A stretch of 19,288 bases of DNA from Cyanobacteria bacterium UBA6984. Its GTDB lineage: Bacteria; Cyanobacteriota; Vampirovibrionia; Gastranaerophilales; Gastranaerophilaceae. Positions 16,142-19,288 of the stretch are shown here, piece after piece. Both the position numbers and the translations under genes were made by a program. The DNA is taken from the NCBI GenBank assembly GCA_002450015.1, contig DJYG01000012.1, forward strand, positions 1-19,288, given 5' to 3'. Position 1 is the first letter of the stretch, and each line of letters begins with the position of its first letter. Below the pieces are notes generated by a model. The model had not been told where the DNA came from and ran no database searches. It saw nothing but the letters and a program-made list of their open reading frames with translations.

Positions 16142-17494
16142 CTATACAACACCTTGAGCTTTCATTGCTTCTGCCAGTTTTGTAAATGCAGCAATATTCG
16201 CACCTGCAACATAATTATTACCAAATCCGTATTCAGTTGCTGCATCTTGACAAGATTTAAATATATTTGTCATAATACAATCTAATTTTTTATCAACTTC
16301 TTCGAAAGTCAAATAATATCTCATACTATTTTGACTCATTTCAATAGCAGAAGTTGCAACTCCACCTGCATTCGCTGCTTTTGCAGGTCCTACAAGAACA
16401 CAATTTTTTAAGAAATATTCTGTTGCATCTTTTGTACAAGGCATATTAGCACCTTCACCTACAGCAATAACACCATTTTCAACAAGTTTTTTAGCAGAAT
16501 TTAAAGTAACCTCATTTTGAGTTGCACAAGGAAGTGCAATATCTGTTTTTATAGTCCAAATAGGAGAGTCATCAGAAGTTCTTTCCATATATTTAGCATT
16601 TTTATGAACATCTAAATATTCTTTAATTCTACCGCGTCTAACCTCTTTAATCTCTTTAATTAAGTCTAAATCTATACCGTTAGCATCGTAGATACAGCCA
16701 TTAGAATCGCTCATTGCAACAACATTACCGCCCATTTCTTTAACCTTTTGGCAAGCATAAATTGCAACGTTTCCAGAACCTGATATAGTTACTGTTTTAC
16801 CTTTAAATGATTGGTTGCCGTTCGCTTTAAGCATTTCTCTCATAAAATAAGAAAGTCCAAACCCTGTTGCTTCTGTTCTAGCTAAAGAGCCACCGTAAGA
16901 TAGTCCTTTACCTGTAAGAACACCCCCTTCATAAGCATTTCTAATACGTTTAAATTGGCCAAACATATAACCTATTTCTCTTGCACCTGTGCCTATATCA
17001 CCTGCGGGAACATCAACATCTTGACCGATATGTCTTTGTAATTCTGTCATAAATGCTTGGCAGAATGCCATAATTTCTCTGTCTGATTTACCTTTAGGAT
17101 CAAAATCCGAACCGCCTTTACCACCACCGATAGGAAGTCCAGTTAGGGCATTTTTAAAAATTTGTTCAAAACCTAAAAATTTCATAATACTTTGGTTTAC
17201 GGTAGGATGAAGTCTTAAACCACCTTTGTAAGGTCCTATCAAAGAACTGTATTGAACACGGAAAGCTCTGTTTACTTGAACTTGTCCATTATCATCAACC
17301 CATGAAACTCTAAAAGTAATAATTCTTTCGGGTTCAACCATTCTTTCTAAGATACCCAATTTTTCAAATTCTTTATGTTTTTCAACAACCGGTTCAATTG
17401 AGTTTAAAACTTCTTCAACCGCTTGCAAATATTCAGGTTCGTTCGGATTTTTCTTTTTTGTTTCTTCTAACACTTTTGCTACATAACTATTCAT
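16142..17494 (-). CDS. gdhA: NADP-type glutamate dehydrogenase, hexameric
   Basis: 450 residues, the usual length of the small hexameric GDH. It interconverts 2-oxoglutarate plus ammonium and glutamate. Seen: substrate domain with PIGGGKGGSDFDPKGKSD (catalytic Lys K126), PAGDIGTGAREIGYM with D166, Rossmann GSGNVAIYA (239-247), and MSDSNG after the second strand (S262), which favours NADP(H) and hence ammonium assimilation. I start at ATG 17492-17494 because the strong AAGGAGG (17500-17506) fits it with 5 nt spacing; an in-frame ATG at 17515 has no such site and would fall at the predicted transcription start. It is monocistronic, between a bidirectional terminator and a divergent LOG gene. 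Confidence 0.95.
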   Translation of the reverse strand: MNSYVAKVLEETKKKNPNEPEYLQAVEEVLNSIEPVVEKHKEFEKLGILERMVEPERIITFRVSWVDDNGQVQVNRAFRVQYSSLIGPYKGGLRLHPTVNQSIMKFLGFEQIFKNALTGLPIGGGKGGSDFDPKGKSDREIMAFCQAFMTELQRHIGQDVDVPAGDIGTGAREIGYMFGQFKRIRNAYEGGVLTGKGLSYGGSLARTEATGFGLSYFMREMLKANGNQSFKGKTVTISGSGNVAIYACQKVKEMGGNVVAMSDSNGCIYDANGIDLDLIKEIKEVRRGRIKEYLDVHKNAKYMERTSDDSPIWTIKTDIALPCATQNEVTLNSAKKLVENGVIAVGEGANMPCTKDATEYFLKNCVLVGPAKAANAGGVATSAIEMSQNSMRYYLTFEEVDKKLDCIMTNIFKSCQDAATEYGFGNNYVAGANIAAFTKLAEAMKAQGVV

Positions 17495-17521
17495 ACATTC
17501 CTCCTTAGATTTCATAATTTA

Positions 17522-17530
17522 TTTATATCA
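17522..17530 (-). promoter_or_regulatory. Extended -10 promoter of gdhA
   Basis: The minus strand reads TGATATAAA here (TG-A-TATAAA), with GTGATAT as in the promoters at 4471 and 17580. No good -35 is visible. The start near 17515 gives a leader of about 20 nt carrying AAGGAGG and argues against the upstream ATG. Confidence 0.55.
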
Positions 17531-17579
17531 CGGATAAAAAGAAAACTTAGAAATTTTATATATTTTTAATATGTATTTG

Positions 17580-17588
17580 TGATATTAT
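17580..17588 (+). promoter_or_regulatory. Extended -10 promoter of the LOG-family gene
   Basis: TGATATTAT (TG-A-TATTAT) with the preceding TT-G shared with the operon promoter at 4469-4479. Predicted start near 17595, i.e. right at the first in-frame ATG, so the GTG at 17610 with GAGAGGTGA (17597-17605) is the better translation start. No clear -35 box. Confidence 0.5.
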
Positions 17589-17609
17589 TTTTAAATGAGA
17601 GGTGAAATT

Positions 17610-18197
17610 GTGAAAAAAATTTGTGTATATTGTTCTGCAAGCGACGGAATAGATGAAATTTATTACAAAGATGCACAAAAAATGGGGGAATTACTTGGTC
17701 AAAACGGATATGACTTAGTATATGGCGGATCGGATTTTGGTCTTATGGGAACGGTTTCAAAAAGTGCAAAAGAAAACGGTTCTCACATTTGCGGAGTTAT
17801 GCCTAAAAAAATTTATGAAATGATAAACCACGAAGGCGGAAGCTGTAATAAATTTGTACTTACTGACGATATGCGTGAGAGAAAAGCCAAAATGGATGAA
17901 TATTCAGAGGGCGTAATTGCCCTTGCAGGCGGATTTGGCACTTTGGATGAAGTTATAGAAATAATCGATTTAAAAATTATAGGCTACAATACAAAACCAA
18001 TAATATTTCTTAATACAAATAACTACTATGTAAAACTTTTTGAATTTTTTGAACAAATAGTAAACGAAAATTTTGCAAGAAAAAAATCCGCAGAATTGTT
18101 TTATTTAGCACAAACACCTGAAGATGCCATAGAGTATTTAAAAAATTATATTCCGAATACTCCACCCAAAACAGTTGAAGATATTTATGTAAAGTGA
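17610..18197 (+). CDS. LOG-family (TIGR00730-type) nucleoside 5'-monophosphate phosphoribohydrolase
   Basis: 195 residues starting KKICVYCSAS, the standard LOG N-terminus, in a Rossmann-like fold. LOG proteins cleave cytokinin nucleotides or related nucleoside monophosphates such as AMP to base plus ribose 5-phosphate; in bacteria the physiological substrate is often unknown. The M-R-E-R-K segment (88-92) holds the conserved Arg-Lys, and AGGFGTLDE (106-114) is the PGGxGTxxE motif with Ala replacing Pro; the catalytic E114 is kept. Start is GTG 17610 with GAGAGGTGA upstream; an in-frame ATG at 17595 would add five residues. It is divergent from gdhA, with no terminator seen before the repeats at 18231. 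Confidence 0.85.
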   Translation: MKKICVYCSASDGIDEIYYKDAQKMGELLGQNGYDLVYGGSDFGLMGTVSKSAKENGSHICGVMPKKIYEMINHEGGSCNKFVLTDDMRERKAKMDEYSEGVIALAGGFGTLDEVIEIIDLKIIGYNTKPIIFLNTNNYYVKLFEFFEQIVNENFARKKSAELFYLAQTPEDAIEYLKNYIPNTPPKTVEDIYVK

Positions 18198-18230
18198 TAC
18201 AATTTTTATACAAGTTAAATTATTAATTAA

Positions 18231-18333
18231 GCCTCCGTAGCTCAACAGGTGAGTCAAAGGCGAAATTACGCAGCTTGTCTGCATTAAGACCAGCTGAGCG
18301 TCACAAAAAATTGAATATAAGTTTAATATATGA
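18231..18333 (+). repeat. Tandem tRNA-5'-end repeat, unit 1 (103 bp)
   Basis: It begins with GCCTCCGTAGCTCA, the exact first 14 nt of the tRNA-Arg at 18436, and keeps a D-arm-like hairpin (GCTCA...TGAGT with GG in the loop). It then departs from tRNA: no anticodon arm and no TTCGAAT T-loop. Further pairings are CGTAG with TTACG (one G-U) and CAGCT-T-GTCT/AGAC-C-AGCTG (18271-18296 region). It differs from unit 2 by six substitutions and one A. Confidence 0.8.
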
Positions 18334-18435
18334 GCCTCCGTAGCTCACTAGGTGAGCCAAAGGCGAAACTACGCAGCTTGTCTGCATTAAGACCAGCTGA
18401 GCGTCACAAAAATTGAATATAAGTTTAATACACGA
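18334..18435 (+). repeat. Tandem tRNA-5'-end repeat, unit 2 (102 bp)
   Basis: Second copy, ending directly at the first base of the real tRNA. GCTCAC-TAG-GTGAGC is a perfect hairpin, CGTAG pairs fully with CTACG, and the CAGCT/AGCTG plus GTCT/AGAC stem is identical to unit 1. Two of the differences from unit 1 (T to C) turn G-U pairs into G-C pairs, which hints at a preserved RNA fold. The unit also contains CCAGCTGAGC, the reverse complement of the D arm (18445-18454) of the neighbouring tRNA. Confidence 0.8.
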
Positions 18436-18509
18436 GCCTCCGTAGCTCAGCTGGATAGAGCGCCTCCGTCCTAAGGAGGGCGTCGCACGTTCGAATCGTG
18501 TCGGGGGTA
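18436..18509 (+). tRNA. tRNA-Arg (anticodon CCT, reads AGG)
   Basis: 74-nt cloverleaf: acceptor GCCTCCG (18436-18442) with CGGGGGT (18502-18508), which contains a U-G and a terminal G-U pair; D stem GCTC/GAGC; anticodon stem CCTCC/GGAGG around GTCCTAA with anticodon CCT at 18470-18472; T stem GCACG/CGTGT around TTCGAAT; discriminator A at 18509. No CCA is encoded. Position 32 is G, which is uncommon. The promoter is not evident; two tandem copies of its 5' end precede it. Confidence 0.93.
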
Positions 18510-18549
18510 AATAAAGAAAGTCAAAGTTGTTGGCTTTCTTTATTTATTT
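18509..18549 (+). terminator. Terminator of the tRNA-Arg transcript
   Basis: A 12-bp perfect stem AAATAAAGAAAG (18509-18520) with CTTTCTTTATTT (18534-18545), extended by U-G, C-G and A-U pairs to a 7-nt loop, followed by ATTTT. It begins at the discriminator base, so 3' processing must open it. A second hairpin GAACGT-TTTTT-ACGTTC (18564-18580) with a later T run follows and may back it up. Confidence 0.75.
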
Positions 18550-18616
18550 TCGACCAACGATGAGAACGTTTTTTACGTTCGAGCGGATTTTTTAGGAATA
18601 ATTATATATAAAAAAG

Positions 18617-18637
18617 ATTCCAAAACAAGTTCGGAAT
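18617..18637 (+). repeat. Short dispersed inverted-repeat motif, copy 2
   Basis: Reverse-complement match (20 of 21) to 75-95. The sequence ATTCC...GGAAT can fold on itself. Similar short palindromes are scattered in intergenic DNA of many AT-rich bacteria; the origin here is unknown. Confidence 0.6.
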
Positions 18638-18648
18638 GACGCTTTTTG

Positions 18649-18723
18649 TTTGTCATACTGAGCGCTAGCGAAGTATCCAGTTTGTTTTCTGAATTCTTCG
18701 GGCATTGCCCTCAGAATGACAAA
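18649..18723. repeat. 75-bp miniature inverted-repeat element, copy A
   Basis: The ends TTTGTCATACTGAG (18649-18662) and CTCAGAATGACAAA (18710-18723) are inverted repeats with 13 of 14 positions paired, bounding a GC-richer core with GCTAGC, GAATTC and GGGCATTGCCC palindromes. It has no coding capacity. This looks like a REP/MITE-type intergenic element. A second, diverged copy lies at 19101. The flanking A/T bases do not show an obvious target duplication. Confidence 0.7.
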
Positions 18724-18809
18724 ATTGCAAAAACTTACAAAATGGCAATTACTTCCGTCATACTAAACTAATGTGGATTATCTCGTTTGTACGAGATTAA
18801 GACAAAAGA
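18724..18809. other. Gene-free spacer with one hairpin
   Basis: Apart from a perfect 7-bp hairpin ATCTCGT-TTGT-ACGAGAT (18780-18797), which ends 12 bp before the -35 box of the small-ORF promoter and could be a regulatory or insulating structure, I see no gene or repeat here. It has no T run, so it is not a clear terminator. Confidence 0.45.
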
Positions 18810-18838
18810 TTGACCGTGTAATCGAAATTTAATATAAT
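18810..18838 (+). promoter_or_regulatory. Sigma70 promoter of the small hydrophobic peptide mRNA
   Basis: TTGACC (18810-18815), exactly 17 bp, then a perfect TATAAT (18833-18838). Predicted start near 18845 leaves a leader of about 74 nt before ATG 18919. Another TATAAT at 18894-18899 is too close to the ribosome site to be the main start, but it lies in the loop-to-stem region of the leader fold. Confidence 0.65.
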
Positions 18839-18862
18839 TATTTTAAGGGTAGTACCTTTCAC

Positions 18863-18911
18863 TTTCCTCAAGATACAACATTTACTAAGGATTTATAATC
18901 TTGAAAGGAGG
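18863..18911 (+). promoter_or_regulatory. Leader fold able to hide the Shine-Dalgarno of the small ORF
   Basis: TCAAGAT (18868-18874) pairs perfectly with ATCTTGA (18898-18904); just outside, TTTCC (18863-18867) can pair with GGAGG (18907-18911) across an AA bulge using two G-U pairs. An alternative is CCTTTCA (18855-18861) with TGAAAGG (18902-18908), seven pairs. Either would mask the strong ribosome site AAAGGAGGTG (18904-18913), 7 nt from the ATG. Read by eye; no energy was calculated. Confidence 0.5.
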
Positions 18912-18918
18912 TGGTAAG

Positions 18919-18984
18919 ATGCTTAATCAAATAATAATGCTACTGCTAACAATAGCAATTGTAGCAATAGCATTAAAAATTTAA
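18919..18984 (+). CDS. 21-residue single-span hydrophobic peptide, candidate type I toxin
   Basis: The ORF has ATG at 18919, TAA at 18982-18984 and an almost ideal ribosome site AAAGGAGGTG 5 nt away from its last base. The peptide starts MLNQ, then a run of 15-16 Ile/Leu/Val/Ala/Met residues with one Thr (residues 5-19), then a final Lys-Ile: one inner-membrane helix and a tiny charged end. Its own promoter, a long structured leader, and a facing antisense promoter 72 bp past the stop match type I toxin-antitoxin loci such as Fst/Ldr, TxpA/BsrG or AapA families, in which such peptides damage the membrane. I see no specific sequence match to a named family. It could instead be a small membrane-complex subunit or a chance ORF, but the ribosome site argues against chance. 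Confidence 0.55.
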   Translation: MLNQIIMLLLTIAIVAIALKI

Positions 18985-19049
18985 GCATACAGGGTACTAA
19001 GTCAAGCCATAAGAACTGTTAAGGTCTGTTTCTTAGGGCTTGCCCCTGC
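18985..19049 (-). ncRNA. Predicted antisense RNA of the small-ORF locus (3' end unknown)
   Basis: A strong minus-strand promoter predicts a start near 19049 and transcription towards the small ORF. The first 40 nt would form the GC-richer hairpin described at 19003-19042. The 3' end is not fixed by a clear terminator; the AT-rich palindromic stretch at the end of the ORF (about 18970-18990) is one possible stop, but the RNA could run through to the ribosome site. Only the promoter is seen directly; the RNA is inferred. Confidence 0.4.
19003..19042. other. Large hairpin in the overlap of sense and antisense RNAs
   Basis: CAAGCC (19003-19008) pairs with GGCTTG (19037-19042), an A/G mismatch follows, then TAAGAA (19010-19015) pairs with TTCTTA (19030-19035), closing a 14-nt loop. 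It is in the 3' untranslated part of the small-ORF mRNA and near the 5' end of the predicted antisense RNA, so both RNAs would present complementary loops, the classic place for kissing contact. No T run follows on the plus strand, so the 3' end of the mRNA is unclear. Confidence 0.55.
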
Positions 19050-19055
19050 ATAAAC

Positions 19056-19084
19056 ATTATTTACTATTTTATTATATTTGTCAA
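19056..19084 (-). promoter_or_regulatory. Consensus antisense promoter facing the small ORF
   Basis: On the minus strand a perfect TTGACA (19079-19084) and AATAAT (19056-19061, five of six) are separated by exactly 17 bp. It points at the small ORF, and no protein gene downstream on this strand would explain it. It is among the best promoter matches in the window. Confidence 0.65.
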
Positions 19085-19100
19085 GTGTTTTGGGTATGTT

Positions 19101-19160
19101 TTTGTCGTGCTGAGCGTCAGCGAAGTATCCAGTTTTTTTCTGAATTCTTCGGACTACGTC
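19101..19160. repeat. Miniature inverted-repeat element, copy B (right end lost)
   Basis: It matches the left two thirds of the element at 18649-18723, including GAAGTATCCAGTTT and CTGAATTCTTCGG, but the expected right inverted end is missing; from about 19151 the sequence changes to another repeat. A and B bracket the small-ORF locus in the same orientation. Confidence 0.65.
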
Positions 19161-19162
19161 CT

Positions 19163-19185
19163 TGTCTTGGATTTCTTCCACGCTC
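19163..19185 (+). repeat. 23-bp direct repeat, first copy
   Basis: It recurs at 19266-19288 with 21 of 23 identical bases, 103 bp later. Between the copies lies a palindrome-rich stretch with CGGAAT-TTC-ATTCCG (19238-19252) and AGTTTCGCCT (19190-19199), the latter also present inverted in the tandem tRNA-end unit 2. Probably part of a dispersed repeat family. Confidence 0.55.
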
Positions 19186-19265
19186 GGAAAGTTTCGCCTA
19201 TGTGCTGTGCACAAGTCGGCTCAATTTCCTCGCTATCCGGAATTTCATTCCGTACAGAAATCCGC

Positions 19266-19288
19266 TGTCTTGGATTTGCTCCACGCTC
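19266..19288 (+). repeat. 23-bp direct repeat, second copy at the window edge
   Basis: Second copy of the motif at 19163; the window ends inside or at the end of it, so whether the array goes on cannot be seen. Two adjacent mismatches separate the copies. Confidence 0.55.

Noticed and set aside
18231..18435. CRISPR array or full extra tRNA genes
   Set aside because: Only two ~102-bp units with no spacer variation, and each lacks anticodon and T arms; they are tRNA 5'-end repeats, not tRNAs and not CRISPR repeats.
18436..18509. Group I intron or interrupted tRNA-Arg(CCU)
   Set aside because: Such introns are known in bacterial tRNA-Arg(CCU) genes, but this copy folds into a complete cloverleaf without insertion.
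18564..18598. Second hairpin after the tRNA as a separate gene or riboswitch
   Set aside because: Only a 6-bp stem with a T loop followed by a T run; at most a back-up terminator, no aptamer-like conservation visible.
18780..18797. Hairpin ATCTCGT/ACGAGAT as a terminator
   Set aside because: No T run follows and the stem is short; it may be regulatory, but it is not a supported terminator.
18894..18899. TATAAT as main promoter of the small ORF
   Set aside because: Transcription would start inside the ribosome site; TTGACC-N17-TATAAT at 18810-18838 is a better promoter.
19002..19214. 70-codon minus-strand reading frame over the repeats at the right end
   Set aside because: It runs through the antisense promoter, the truncated MITE-like element and a 23-bp repeat, has no ribosome site, and no recognisable protein character; it is an accidental frame.

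Overview
The window looks like chromosomal DNA from an AT-rich, double-membrane gut-type bacterium. The best fit is an uncultured Gastranaerophilales (Melainabacteria/Vampirovibrionia, the non-photosynthetic relatives of Cyanobacteria). The reasons are low GC, solitary pseudopilin-like genes starting with an A/FTLSEVL prepilin leader, a TolC-type outer-membrane factor (hence an outer membrane), a biosynthetic glutamate dehydrogenase, and short inverted repeats in the intergenic DNA. This lineage call is inference from style, not from a marker gene.

Left part (1-4400), all on the minus strand: two paralogous UshA/5'-nucleotidase-type metallophosphoesterases without signal peptides, with a solitary prepilin-like gene between them that has its own promoter and is separated from the upstream paralog by a terminator. 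Centre-left (4474-9123), plus strand: a compact five-gene operon of the C-terminal half of a split transketolase, ftsE, ftsX, an HDOD protein and a protein with a degenerate receiver plus degenerate GGDEF domain. It meets a second solitary prepilin gene head-on, sharing a TTAA stop/stop overlap. Upstream of that prepilin (9815-11329) lies a 504-residue protein of unknown family with an HELGH zinc-protease motif.

Centre-right (11525-16073) is a complete tripartite drug-efflux locus: marR, an emrA-like fusion protein and an emrB-like 14-TM pump on the minus strand, and a TolC-like outer-membrane channel divergent on the plus strand. A perfect 7+7 inverted repeat (14592-14607) lies inside both facing promoters and probably lets the MarR protein control both arms. 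A bidirectional terminator then separates the channel gene from gdhA (minus). A LOG-family phosphoribohydrolase is divergent from gdhA.

The right end (18198-19288) has no long gene but is the most interesting part. Two tandem ~102-bp units, each starting with an exact copy of the first 14 nt of a tRNA, stand directly in front of an intact tRNA-Arg(CCU). Then come a terminator, small inverted-repeat elements, and a 21-codon ORF for a single-span hydrophobic peptide. That ORF has a near-perfect Shine-Dalgarno, a good sigma70 promoter with a 74-nt leader able to hide the Shine-Dalgarno, and a consensus antisense promoter facing it just downstream. This is the layout of a type I toxin-antitoxin module and is the main candidate for an undescribed system here.
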